Source: an uncultured Ferrovum sp.
GTDB lineage: Bacteria > Pseudomonadota > Gammaproteobacteria > Burkholderiales > Ferrovaceae
Length of the DNA stretch: 64,000 bases
Direction: 5' to 3'
Assembly: GCA_903893215.1 (NCBI GenBank)
Contig: CAITLJ010000023.1
Span: forward strand, 1 to 64,000
The translations under genes were made by a program, and so were the position numbers. The notes below the pieces were generated by a model. The model saw only the letters and a program-made list of their open reading frames with translations, was not told where the DNA came from and did no database searches. Each line of letters starts with the position of its first letter. Positions within the stretch are counted from its first letter, which is position 1. Positions 56,440 to 64,000 of the stretch are shown one piece after another.

Positions 56440-56445
56440 TAAAAT
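56440..56445 (+). promoter_or_regulatory. -10 element of thiS, abutting the start codon
   Basis: TAAAAT ends 5 bp before the thiS ATG. There is no Shine-Dalgarno, so a leaderless mRNA is possible. The stretch TAAAATGCGGTATG strikingly resembles TATAATGAGGCATG at kdsD. Confidence 0.4.
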
Positions 56446-56450
56446 GCGGT

Positions 56451-56654
56451 ATGCCCATCATCCTGATCAACGGTACGAAACACCACCTGCCCGGCCAACC
56501 CAGCGTGGCCGAGGCCATCGCGCAGCTCGGCATGGGCGGACAGCGCATTGCGGTCGAATGCAACGGCCAGATTGTGCCGCGCAGCCAGCACGCCGGGCAT
56601 GTGCTGCACGAAGGCGACCGCATTGAAATTGTCACGGCGGTCGGCGGCGGCTGA
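56451..56654 (+). CDS. thiS: Sulfur carrier protein ThiS
   Basis: 67 residues, a ubiquitin-like sulfur carrier. It begins [15 protein letters not shown] and ends in the GG tail that is adenylated and thiocarboxylated (here AVGGG). It donates sulfur for the thiamine thiazole ring to ThiG, encoded 59 bp downstream. Confidence 0.93.
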   Translation: MPIILINGTKHHLPGQPSVAEAIAQLGMGGQRIAVECNGQIVPRSQHAGHVLHEGDRIEIVTAVGGG

Positions 56655-56713
56655 AGCTGCCTGCAAGACCGACCCTCGTTCCCAGAACACTCCAGCATTT
56701 TCCGGAATTCCTC

Positions 56714-57493
56714 ATGGATCAGCTCAACATTGCAGGACGTGCCTATCGTTCCCGGCTTCTCGTCGGAACCGGCAAGTACAAGGACTTCGACGAGACGCGT
56801 GCCGCAGTCGAAGCCAGTGGCGCCGAAATTGTCACCATTGCAATCCGGCGCACCAACATCGGGCAGACGCCGGACCAGGCCAATCTGCTGGATTTCCTGC
56901 CACCGGACCGCTATACCCTGCTGCCCAACACGGCTGGCTGCTACAGCGCGGACGACGCCGTCCGCACGCTGCGCCTGGCGCGCGAACTGCTCGACGGCCA
57001 CAGTCTGGTCAAGCTTGAGGTGCTCGGCGACCCGCACACGCTGTATCCAAACATGCCGGAAACCCTGACTGCCGCGCGTACGCTGGTCGGTGAAGGTTTT
57101 CAGGTGATGGTGTACTGCAACGACGACCCGATCATGGCACGTGAACTGGAAGCGATTGGCTGTGTGGCGATCATGCCGCTGGCTTCGCTGATCGGTTCAG
57201 GGATGGGCATCCTCAACCCCTGGAACCTGCGCATCATTCAGGATCAGGCCCGCGTACCGGTGATTGTGGATGCAGGCGTCGGCACGGCCTCTGACGCTGC
57301 GATTGCAATGGAGCTGGGTTGTGCCGGGGTATTGATGAACACTGCCATCGCGAAGGCCGAGCGGCCCATCCTGATGGCCTCGGCGATGCGCAAGGCGGTT
57401 GAAGCAGGACGCGAAGCTTTCCTGGCTGGCCGCATGCCACGTCGCGAATATCAGGCCAGCCCGAGCTCACCCACCAGCGGCCTGATTGCATGA
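56714..57493 (+). CDS. thiG: Thiazole synthase ThiG
   Basis: 259 residues, a TIM barrel that builds the thiazole phosphate of thiamine from DXP, a glycine-derived imine and ThiS-thiocarboxylate. The Schiff-base Lys is K100 in [29 protein letters not shown] and [20 protein letters not shown] mark the family (quoted in part). It overlaps trmB by 4 bp. Confidence 0.97.
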   Translation: MDQLNIAGRAYRSRLLVGTGKYKDFDETRAAVEASGAEIVTIAIRRTNIGQTPDQANLLDFLPPDRYTLLPNTAGCYSADDAVRTLRLARELLDGHSLVKLEVLGDPHTLYPNMPETLTAARTLVGEGFQVMVYCNDDPIMARELEAIGCVAIMPLASLIGSGMGILNPWNLRIIQDQARVPVIVDAGVGTASDAAIAMELGCAGVLMNTAIAKAERPILMASAMRKAVEAGREAFLAGRMPRREYQASPSSPTSGLIA

Positions 57494-58275
57494 ACGGCGA
57501 CAACGCCCGGTCGCGGCAGGATGCCGACGCCAGATCACCAGCGGCTGACGGCGACGAGTTGCGCAACCGGCATATCCGCAGCTTCGTGCTGCGCGCAGGC
57601 CGCCTCTCCCCGGGTCAGGCGCGGGCTATTGACGAACTGTGGGCCAGCTATGGCGTGGATCACCAACCGACGCGCCTTGATGCGGCAGCGGTGTTCGGGC
57701 GCAATGCGCCGCTGGTGCTGGAAATTGGCTTCGGCATGGGCAACACCACGGCCGAGATCGCTGCAGCCCGGCCGGACCTGAACTTCCTGGCGATCGACGT
57801 GCACCCTCCCGGCGTCGGCAACCTGCTCAAGCTGATTGAAGCCGGCGGACTCACCAACCTGCGCGTGATGCGCCACGATGCCGTGGAAGTGGTACGCGAC
57901 ATGCTGGCCCCTGACAGCCTGCAGGGCGTCCACATCTACTTTCCCGACCCCTGGCCCAAGGCGCGCCATCACAAACGACGCCTGCTGCAACCCCCTTTCG
58001 TGCACCTGCTGAGCAGCCGCCTGGCGCCGGAAGGCTACTTTCACTGCGCCACGGACTGGGAGCACTACGCCGCGCAGATGCTGGAAGTGCTCGGCGCAGA
58101 ACCCATGCTCTCCAACACGGCAGCCGGCTATGCCGAGCGCCCGGACTGGCGTCCGCCCACCAAATTTGAAAATCGCGGCCTACGGCTGGGCCACGGTGTC
58201 TGGGACCTGCTGTTCAGGCGCCGGGCAGGAACGCCTGCAGCAGATCATTCAGAAAGCGCTGCCCCAGGGGCGTAG
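57490..58275 (+). CDS. trmB: tRNA (guanine-N7-)-methyltransferase
   Basis: 261 residues. TrmB methylates G46 of tRNA. The SAM site is [16 protein letters not shown] and the catalytic/substrate motif is [15 protein letters not shown]. The 3' end overlaps the convergent hemW gene by 62 bp, so the last ~20 residues ([13 protein letters not shown] region) share DNA with the hemW C-terminus. Confidence 0.96.
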   Translation: MNGDNARSRQDADARSPAADGDELRNRHIRSFVLRAGRLSPGQARAIDELWASYGVDHQPTRLDAAAVFGRNAPLVLEIGFGMGNTTAEIAAARPDLNFLAIDVHPPGVGNLLKLIEAGGLTNLRVMRHDAVEVVRDMLAPDSLQGVHIYFPDPWPKARHHKRRLLQPPFVHLLSSRLAPEGYFHCATDWEHYAAQMLEVLGAEPMLSNTAAGYAERPDWRPPTKFENRGLRLGHGVWDLLFRRRAGTPAADHSESAAPGA

Positions 58276-59422
58276 GCGCCAGCCACCCTGGATCGCACCG
58301 CACCAGACCGCGCTGCTCCAACTGGTCCAGCGTGGCAGACAGACGAGAGAATGGCAGGCCCGTGCGACGGGTGAACAGGTCGGGCGGAAAGCCCTCGATC
58401 AGCCGAAAGGCATTCATTGCAAACTCGAAAGGCAGGTCAGCCGGTGCCACCTCGTCACGCAGTTGGAGGGCGCTTTCGCCAGCCTGCAATGCGTCAATCC
58501 AGGCTTTCGGATGACGCAGGCGCGCTTCGCGCACGACAGTTTGCCGGTAACTTAGCTTGCCGTGGGCGCCAGGGCCCAGTCCCAGATAATCACCAAAGGT
58601 CCAGTAATTCAGATTGTGCTGGCATTCCTCGCCAGGCTGGGCAAAGGCAGAGGTTTCATAATGACGAAAACCGGCAGCCGCCAGTCGGGCATGGATCGCG
58701 TCCCCATAGGCGGCCACGGCATCAGATTCGGGGAGAGGCGGCGGTGAGCGATGGAATACCGTATTCGGTTCCAGCGTGAGCTGGTAGCAGGAAAGGTGAC
58801 GCACGCCTGTGCCCAGGGCCACTTCCACATCCTGCAAGGCCTGTTCGATCGACTGCTGCGGAAGGCCGTACATCAGGTCGAGGTTGACGCGCGGAAAATG
58901 CTGCAGGGCCAGATCTGCCGCCCGGCGTGCCTCGTCGCCGTCATGGATCCGTCCGAGTGCCGTCAGATGGTCGCCATTGAAACTCTGGATGCCCAGCGAC
59001 ACCCGGTTGACGCCGGCCGCCCGATAAGCCGCGAAACGCCCGGCCTCTACGGTGCCAGGATTGGCCTCCATGGTGATCTCGGCTTCTGCATGCACCGGTA
59101 GCAGGGTGCGAATCAGGGTGAGGGCCTGATCAAGGCCCGCACCGCTGAGCAGGCTGGGCGTGCCACCGCCAATGAAGATGGTTTCGATGCGACGTCCCCA
59201 GACCGTGGGCAATGCCGCCTGCAGGTCGGCCTCGAGCGCCTTCAGCCACGCACTTTCCTGAGATTCGCCGCGCACCTCGTGCGAATTGAAGTCGCAGTAG
59301 GGACATTTGCGCGCGCACCAGGGATAGTGAAGATAAAGCGAGAGCGGCGGCGGCGCATCGAAATGCACGCCAAAGCGCGGCATGGCGAGGGGGATCGGGG
59401 TACCCGTGGGTGCTGCGCTCAC
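58214..59422 (-). CDS. hemW: Radical SAM heme chaperone HemW
   Basis: 402 residues. The radical-SAM cluster Cys are C36, C40 and C43 in [21 protein letters not shown] and [11 protein letters not shown] follow, with a HemW C-terminal domain. HemW, long misnamed as coproporphyrinogen oxidase, inserts heme into respiratory proteins, consistent with a respiring cell that has the bc1 complex. Its start overlaps the rdgB stop (ATGA). Confidence 0.95.
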   Translation of the reverse strand: MSAAPTGTPIPLAMPRFGVHFDAPPPLSLYLHYPWCARKCPYCDFNSHEVRGESQESAWLKALEADLQAALPTVWGRRIETIFIGGGTPSLLSGAGLDQALTLIRTLLPVHAEAEITMEANPGTVEAGRFAAYRAAGVNRVSLGIQSFNGDHLTALGRIHDGDEARRAADLALQHFPRVNLDLMYGLPQQSIEQALQDVEVALGTGVRHLSCYQLTLEPNTVFHRSPPPLPESDAVAAYGDAIHARLAAAGFRHYETSAFAQPGEECQHNLNYWTFGDYLGLGPGAHGKLSYRQTVVREARLRHPKAWIDALQAGESALQLRDEVAPADLPFEFAMNAFRLIEGFPPDLFTRRTGLPFSRLSATLDQLEQRGLVRCDPGWLAPTPLGQRFLNDLLQAFLPGA

Positions 59423-60039
59423 GGCAGCGGAGCGGCGTGCCGCGCCTGCAATGCCTCGACCAGCTGCCGCAGCGCCTGTGCTCGATGACTGAGCCGGTTC
59501 TTGCGCTCGGCACCCAACTCGGCTGCCGTGCAGGCCAGCGATGGCAAAAAGAACAGCGGGTCATAACCGAAGCCACCGTCACCGGCCGGCGCAGTGGCAA
59601 TCTGCCCGGACCAGCGCCCCTGGGCCACCAGCGGATCGGGATCCTCCGGGTGCATTACCAGCACGAGGGTGCAGACAAAGTGCGCAGTGCGATCGTCGGC
59701 ATCACGCAGGGCATGCATCAACGCCATGTTGTTGCGGGTATCCGACTTCGGTTCACCGGCATAGCGTGCACTGTGCACTCCGGGTGCGCCCGCCAGTGCG
59801 TCCACACACAAGCCGGAGTCGTCCGCCAACGCTGGCAGTCCGGCCAGCGCCGAGGCATGGCGAGCCTTGGCGAGCGCGTTCTCAAGAAAGGTGTCAAAAG
59901 GCTCGTCTGCTTCCGGAATCTGCAGGGTGCCTTGCGGCACCACCGCGCAGCCCAGCGGGGCCAGCATGGCCGCAAACTCCTGCAGCTTGCCCCCGTTGTT
60001 GCTGGCCAGCAGCAGCCGTGCCGGCACCCCGGTGCTCAT
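59419..60039 (-). CDS. rdgB: XTP/dITP pyrophosphatase (RdgB/HAM1)
   Basis: 206 residues. It hydrolyses dITP, XTP and similar damaged purine triphosphates to monophosphates. [33 protein letters not shown] and SARYAG identify the family. It overlaps rph by 4 bp and hemW by 4 bp. Confidence 0.96.
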   Translation of the reverse strand: MSTGVPARLLLASNNGGKLQEFAAMLAPLGCAVVPQGTLQIPEADEPFDTFLENALAKARHASALAGLPALADDSGLCVDALAGAPGVHSARYAGEPKSDTRNNMALMHALRDADDRTAHFVCTLVLVMHPEDPDPLVAQGRWSGQIATAPAGDGGFGYDPLFFLPSLACTAAELGAERKNRLSHRAQALRQLVEALQARHAAPLP

Positions 60040-60761
60040 GGCAGGCTACCGGCCAGCGCCTGTCTCTGCAGCGCGATCAGTTCGCTGGTGCCCTTGTGGC
60101 CGAGCGCGAGCAAGGCATCGAGTTCCTGCTTGCTGAAGGCCCGGCCCTCCGCCGTACCCTGCACTTCGACGAAGGCGCCGGACGCGGTCATCACCAGGTT
60201 CATGTCGGTGTCACAGCCGGAGTCTTCTTCGTAGTCCAGATCGAGCAAGGCGCGGCCGTCCACCAAGCCCACGGAAATGGCCGCCACCGCCTCGCGCACC
60301 GGATTGACCTGCAGCTTGCCAGCGGCACGCAGGCCGGCCAGCGCGTCGCTGACCGCGACAAAGGCACCGGTGATCGATGCGGTGCGCGTGCCACCATCGG
60401 CCTGCAGCACATCGCAGTCGATTTGCAGGGTACGTTCGCCCAAGGCCGAGAGGTCGACCACGGCACGCAGCGAACGCCCGATCAGGCGCTGGATTTCCTG
60501 GGTCCGACCACTCTGCTTACCGCGCGCAGCTTCGCGGTCACCACGTGTGTGGGTGGCGCGCGGCAGCATGCCGTATTCGGCGGTCAACCAGCCCTTGCCC
60601 TGACCACGCAAAAATGCCGGCACCTTGTCTTCCACGCTGACATTGCAAAGCACCCGGGTATGCCCGAATTCGACCAGCACCGAGCCTTCGGCATAGCGGG
60701 TAAAGCCACGGGTGAGGCGGACGGGGCGCAGTTCATTGTCGGCGCGTTGGTTTGATCGCAT
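60036..60761 (-). CDS. rph: Ribonuclease PH
   Basis: 241 residues. RNase PH trims tRNA 3' ends phosphorolytically. [23 protein letters not shown] (in part), [12 protein letters not shown] and [19 protein letters not shown] are characteristic. I use the ATG at 60761 ([14 protein letters not shown]), though one three codons upstream is possible. It overlaps the kinase gene by about 29 bp. Confidence 0.95.
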   Translation of the reverse strand: MRSNQRADNELRPVRLTRGFTRYAEGSVLVEFGHTRVLCNVSVEDKVPAFLRGQGKGWLTAEYGMLPRATHTRGDREAARGKQSGRTQEIQRLIGRSLRAVVDLSALGERTLQIDCDVLQADGGTRTASITGAFVAVSDALAGLRAAGKLQVNPVREAVAAISVGLVDGRALLDLDYEEDSGCDTDMNLVMTASGAFVEVQGTAEGRAFSKQELDALLALGHKGTSELIALQRQALAGSLP

Positions 60762-61797
60762 GGGTTCCATGGTCCGAAACAGGGGGAGGCGGTGGCTGCG
60801 GAGTGCGCGCGACGCGCGCATTTACCGAATGCACCCCGGAGGATACCAGCGTGCGCACCTGACAGAACCAGTCACGCAGACTCCAGCGCCGCCGCTGCAG
60901 ATGCGCAAGCGGGCGCGCCGGAACACCGGTGCCGTCCTGCAGGGCACGCTGCAGGGCGTACACGCTTTGCGGGCGCGCCAGCGGATCGAGTTCGAGGCAC
61001 CAGTCCACGGTGGACAGCAGGACCGGCGAGAATTTGCTGGCGAAGCGCACACTGGCCGGCGCCAGGCGGTCCTGCTTGACCCGTTCGCGCGCTGACGGCG
61101 GCGGATGCCCGGCCATGCAGGAGTAAATGGTGGCGCCCACGGCGTAGATGTCGGTCCACGGACCGAGCGCTGCATCGCCAGCGTGTTGCTCGGGCGCAGC
61201 AAAGCCCTCGGTCAGCACGGTCTTGGCCTGCGGTTCGGGCTGATCAAGCGCGCTGCGGACTGCGCCAAAATCAAGCAGCAGTGGCTGACCATCCACGCCT
61301 ACCAGTACATTGGCAGGCTTGATGTCGAGATGCAGCAGGCGCCTCAGGTGCACTTCGCGCAACCCGTTGAGCAGTCTAAGAAAAAAGGTGCGCAGGAACG
61401 CTTCGTCCAGCCGCGCGCGCTGGGCGTGAATCTGGAACTGCAGGCTGCGCCCCCGTACATGACGCATCACCATGTAGGCCGTGCCATTGGCGCGAAAGAA
61501 ATCCTCCACCCGCACCACGTTCGGGTGATCCACCTTGGCAAGCGCCGCAGCCTCGTCCATGAACGAACGCAGCCCGCGCGCGAACAGCCCACTGCGGCCG
61601 GTCAGTACCTCCACCTGATCGCCGGAGGTGCGTTGCGAAATACCGGCAGGCAGAAATTCCTTGACCACGTGCGGACCCCAGTTGTCGTCACGCATCAGAT
61701 AGACGATGCTGAACCCGCCTGAGGACAGGACTTTTTCGACGGTGAGGTCACCCAGCCGGTAACTGTCCGGCAAGGGCCGGTTGGCTTGCAAGGCCAT
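60733..61797 (-). CDS. Serine/threonine protein kinase (PKN2/Hanks type)
   Basis: 354 residues. The kinase domain (about 15-300) has a Gly loop [10 protein letters not shown], the ATP Lys46 in VVKEFLP, catalytic HLD (156-158) with KPAN and DFG (176-178). The usual HRD is HLD, a 'non-RD' form, so no activation-loop arginine contact. The C-terminal ~55 residues are Pro-rich with no membrane helix evident. In many betaproteobacteria a PP2C phosphatase gene sits beside this kinase between rph and yicC; here only the kinase is present. Substrates are unknown. Confidence 0.88.
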   Translation of the reverse strand: MALQANRPLPDSYRLGDLTVEKVLSSGGFSIVYLMRDDNWGPHVVKEFLPAGISQRTSGDQVEVLTGRSGLFARGLRSFMDEAAALAKVDHPNVVRVEDFFRANGTAYMVMRHVRGRSLQFQIHAQRARLDEAFLRTFFLRLLNGLREVHLRRLLHLDIKPANVLVGVDGQPLLLDFGAVRSALDQPEPQAKTVLTEGFAAPEQHAGDAALGPWTDIYAVGATIYSCMAGHPPPSARERVKQDRLAPASVRFASKFSPVLLSTVDWCLELDPLARPQSVYALQRALQDGTGVPARPLAHLQRRRWSLRDWFCQVRTLVSSGVHSVNARVARTPQPPPPPVSDHGTHAIKPTRRQ

Positions 61798-61897
61798 GGG
61801 CGTTCCGCGGTAACATACCAATCCCAAATTCTCCCGGTAGCCCCGGCGCAAGTCAAAGCATTCCGTGACTGATTTGCAAGCAGGGCACCGCCGCACC

Positions 61898-62767
61898 ATG
61901 AATCCCGTTTTCAGCATGACCGGCTACGCCGCCGTCACCACCGAGCATGCCTGGGGCAGCCTCGGCATAGAACTGCGTACGGTCAACCACAGGTATCTGG
62001 AAGTGACCTGGCGCGGACCGGAAGACCTGCGCCAGCTGGAAGGTGCCATGCGCGAGGCCATTGCCGGGCGCCTGTCGCGGGGCAAGGTGGAATGCAGGGT
62101 CAACCTGGCCTTGCGTGATTACGCCACCAGCAGCCCACCGAACGCAGAACTCATGCAGCAGCTGGCCGACTGGCAACAGATAGTGCAGGCGGCGCACCCG
62201 CAGGCGCGTGCCCTGAGCGTGGCTGAAGTACTGCAGTGGCCCGGTATGTTTCGCCGCGAAAGCGTGGCCGGCGAGCACCTGGCGACGCAATGCCTGCAGC
62301 AGCTTCAGCAGGCACTGCAGGAACTCGGCGACAGCCGCAGTCGCGAGGGCGACAAGTTGCGGACGTTCATGCTCGAGCGTGCCGACTTCATCGACGCCGT
62401 CCGGCAGGACGTGGCCCCGCGCATTCCGGCACTGGTGCAGCAATACCAGGAACGCCTCTCCCAGCGTCTGCGCGAAGCCCTGGGAGACGATGAGCAGGAA
62501 CGACTGCGCGCCGAAGTGCTGCTCTACGCTGCCAAGATCGATGTGGAAGAGGAACTCACCCGGCTGGGCGCGCATGTGACCGAAGTGCGCCGGGTGCTGG
62601 AGCGTGGCGGCAATGTGGGCAAGCGGCTGGATTTCCTGATGCAGGAACTCAACCGGGAGGCCAACACGCTCGGCTCGAAATCAGTGGCAAGCAGCACCTC
62701 GGCCACGGCCCTCGAGCTGAAGGTGGCGATCGAGCAGATGCGCGAACAGGTGCAAAACCTGGAATGA
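61898..62767 (+). CDS. YicC-family endoribonuclease
   Basis: 289 residues. FSMTGYAAVTTEHAWGSLGIELRTVNHRYLE (in part) and the C-terminal FLMQELNREANTLGSKS are the two conserved YicC ends. YicC/YloC proteins are endoribonucleases with roles in RNA turnover and stationary-phase growth. It precedes gmk, overlapping by 4 bp, as in many proteobacteria. Confidence 0.93.
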   Translation: MNPVFSMTGYAAVTTEHAWGSLGIELRTVNHRYLEVTWRGPEDLRQLEGAMREAIAGRLSRGKVECRVNLALRDYATSSPPNAELMQQLADWQQIVQAAHPQARALSVAEVLQWPGMFRRESVAGEHLATQCLQQLQQALQELGDSRSREGDKLRTFMLERADFIDAVRQDVAPRIPALVQQYQERLSQRLREALGDDEQERLRAEVLLYAAKIDVEEELTRLGAHVTEVRRVLERGGNVGKRLDFLMQELNREANTLGSKSVASSTSATALELKVAIEQMREQVQNLE

Positions 62768-63405
62768 GCACCGCCACCCCCCACCCGCAGGTCACGCGCG
62801 GCGCCATGTTTGTGCTGGCCGCCCCGTCGGGCGCAGGCAAGTCGAGTCTGGTGCGAGAGGTACTGCGCGTTGACGCGCACCTGCGCCTGTCGATCTCGCA
62901 TACCACGCGGCCACCGCGGCCCGGGGAACAGGACGGCCGCGAATACCATTTCGTGTCGCGCGACGCTTTCGCGGCCATGCATGCGGCCGGTGAATTCCTG
63001 GAGTCGGCCGAGGTTTATGGCAACTGTTACGGCACATCGCAGGCCTGGATCCGCAGTCAGCTGGAAGCCGGTGAGGATGTACTTCTGGAGATCGACTGGC
63101 AGGGCGCACGCCAGGTCAAGGCGCTTTTTCCGGGCTGCACCAGCGTGTTCATCCTGCCACCCAGCCTGGACGCGCTGCGCGAGCGCCTGCAGGGCCGCGG
63201 CACCGACAGCAGCGAGGTGATCCAGCGCCGGCTGAATGCCGCGCGCGACGACCTCAGCCATGTCGGCGAATTTGAATATGTTATTATCAACAATGAGTTT
63301 TCCCACGCAGTTGAAGATCTCGCAGCAATCGTCCGGGCGCAGCGCATGCAGCGTGCGCGCCAGTTCCTGCGGCATCCCGAAATCCTGCCGAACCTGGACC
63401 TTTGA
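62764..63405 (+). CDS. gmk: Guanylate kinase
   Basis: 213 residues. P-loop [14 protein letters not shown]-binding [13 protein letters not shown] and [12 protein letters not shown], and [15 protein letters not shown] match Gmk. It phosphorylates GMP to GDP, feeding GTP and (p)ppGpp pools. It is followed by rpoZ and spoT, the usual order. Confidence 0.97.
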   Translation: MSTATPHPQVTRGAMFVLAAPSGAGKSSLVREVLRVDAHLRLSISHTTRPPRPGEQDGREYHFVSRDAFAAMHAAGEFLESAEVYGNCYGTSQAWIRSQLEAGEDVLLEIDWQGARQVKALFPGCTSVFILPPSLDALRERLQGRGTDSSEVIQRRLNAARDDLSHVGEFEYVIINNEFSHAVEDLAAIVRAQRMQRARQFLRHPEILPNLDL

Positions 63406-63416
63406 GGAGCACTGCC

Positions 63417-63638
63417 ATGGCCCGTATCACCGTTGATGACGCACTGAAGCAGATCCCGAACCGCTTTGAACTCACCCTTGCGGCCACCTACCGCTCGCGT
63501 CAGATCGCCAATGGCGCCACGCCTCTGCTCGAACCGAACAAGGACAAACCGACCGTGCTGGCCCTGCGCGAAATCGCCGCCGGCAAGATCGGCGCCGAAA
63601 TCCTCAATGCACGCACCCCGGCGCCGCTGATTCTCTGA
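63417..63638 (+). CDS. rpoZ: RNA polymerase omega subunit
   Basis: 73 residues. [20 protein letters not shown] and the [16 protein letters not shown] helix are typical. Omega aids RNA polymerase assembly and forms part of the ppGpp site. GAGGAG lies 8 nt before the ATG at 63417. Confidence 0.97.
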   Translation: MARITVDDALKQIPNRFELTLAATYRSRQIANGATPLLEPNKDKPTVLALREIAAGKIGAEILNARTPAPLIL

Positions 63639-63672
63639 TGGGCACGGCTGCCCGGCGGCAGCACCTCCAACC

Positions 63673-64000
63673 TTGAACCAGCCCACTCCGCATTTCGCCA
63701 GCCCGCCCATCCCGGTGGTTACCGGGTTGAGTGAAATGGTGGGTGATTACCTCAAGCCTGACGACGTCAAACTGGTCGAGCAGGCCTTTGCCGTGGCCTC
63801 CGTAGCCCACCAGGGACAGCGCCGCCGCAGTGGCGAACCCTACATCACCCACCCACTGGCGGTGGCAACCATCTGCGCCGGCTGGCATCTGGACGCGCAA
63901 GCCCTGTGCGCCGCGTTGCTGCACGACACGGTGGAGGACACCACCACCACGACCGTCGAAATTGCCCATCAATTCGGGCGCCCCGTGGCTGATCTGGTGG
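63673..64000 (+). CDS. spoT: RelA/SpoT-family (p)ppGpp synthetase/hydrolase (partial, cut by window end)
   Basis: Only the N-terminal ~109 residues are present. They include FAVASVAHQGQRRRSGEPYITHP, quoted in part as QRRRSGEPYITHP, and AALLHDTVEDTTTT. That is the HD hydrolase domain, with H and the HD pair intact, so the gene is SpoT-like and able to degrade ppGpp. The start is uncertain: a TTG at 63673 gives about 14 extra residues, while GTG codons lie at 63715. Its position after rpoZ is the standard one. Confidence 0.9.
   Translation, partial: MNQPTPHFASPPIPVVTGLSEMVGDYLKPDDVKLVEQAFAVASVAHQGQRRRSGEPYITHPLAVATICAGWHLDAQALCAALLHDTVEDTTTTTVEIAHQFGRPVADLV

Larger units (their letters stand above)
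56149..56450. other. Regulatory region between aldehyde dehydrogenase and thiS
   Basis: These 302 bp contain no gene. They hold the dehydrogenase's sigma-54 promoter and palindromic upstream site on the left half and the thiS promoter candidate at the right end. I looked for a TPP riboswitch (CTGAGA and ACC...GCTGAT-type elements) before thiS and saw none. Confidence 0.6.

Noticed and set aside
56301-56450. TPP riboswitch before thiS
   Set aside because: None of the conserved TPP-aptamer segments is present.

Overview
The window looks like a high-GC betaproteobacterial chromosome segment. The evidence is gene order: petABC-sspA-sspB, a long mla-murA-his-hinT-tat string, kdsD-kdsC-lptC-lptA-lptB-rpoN-hpf-ptsN-hprK-rapZ, and rph-kinase / yicC-gmk-rpoZ-spoT are arrangements familiar from that class. 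The genus cannot be fixed from sequence reading alone. All identifications come from reading the protein sequences; no database search was run.

Left part (1-10.4 kb). The extreme left edge carries the last codons of what looks like an IS3-type transposase. Next comes a leftward three-gene unit: a TonB-dependent receptor, a YncE-like beta-propeller and an exported metallophosphoesterase. A near-perfect Pho box sits 50 bp upstream, which suggests phosphate-starvation-induced uptake of a phosphorylated compound. Then follow tRNA-Thr(UGU), the stringent-starvation pair sspA-sspB, the cytochrome bc1 operon petABC and, on the other strand, mscL.

Leftward housekeeping string (10.3-25.5 kb). About 23 genes run leftward with tiny gaps or overlaps: mlaF-E-D-C-B (phospholipid transport), an ABC-2 exporter pair, ibaG, murA, the complete histidine pathway (hisG,D,C,B,H,A,F,I,E), hinT and tatA-B-C. 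The usual mlaA/vacJ gene is missing between mlaD and mlaC.

Accessory island (25.6-41.7 kb). This is the most interesting region. An ABC ATPase, a sigma-54 response regulator and MSHA-like pilus/secretion assembly genes (mshM-, L-, N-, E-, G-, I- and J-like) run rightward. A membrane histidine kinase follows on the opposite strand, then an ABC-2 permease, a helical protein and one large class III-type prepilin. The prepilin has a good -24/-12 promoter and an upstream inverted repeat, which matches the sigma-54 regulator in the same island. The ATPase and its probable permease lie at opposite ends of the pilus genes, so the whole island may be one system: a kinase/regulator pair controlling a minimal pilus or pseudopilus plus a transporter.

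Right part (41.8-64 kb). A Kef-type cation/proton antiporter precedes the KDO/LPS-transport/sigma-54/nitrogen-PTS operon, ubiX, a LON-domain protein, mutY and an aldehyde dehydrogenase with its DUF779 partner. The dehydrogenase has its own strong sigma-54 promoter and a palindromic upstream site. thiS-thiG-trmB, hemW-rdgB-rph-kinase (leftward) and yicC-gmk-rpoZ-spoT (rightward, spoT cut by the window edge) finish the region.
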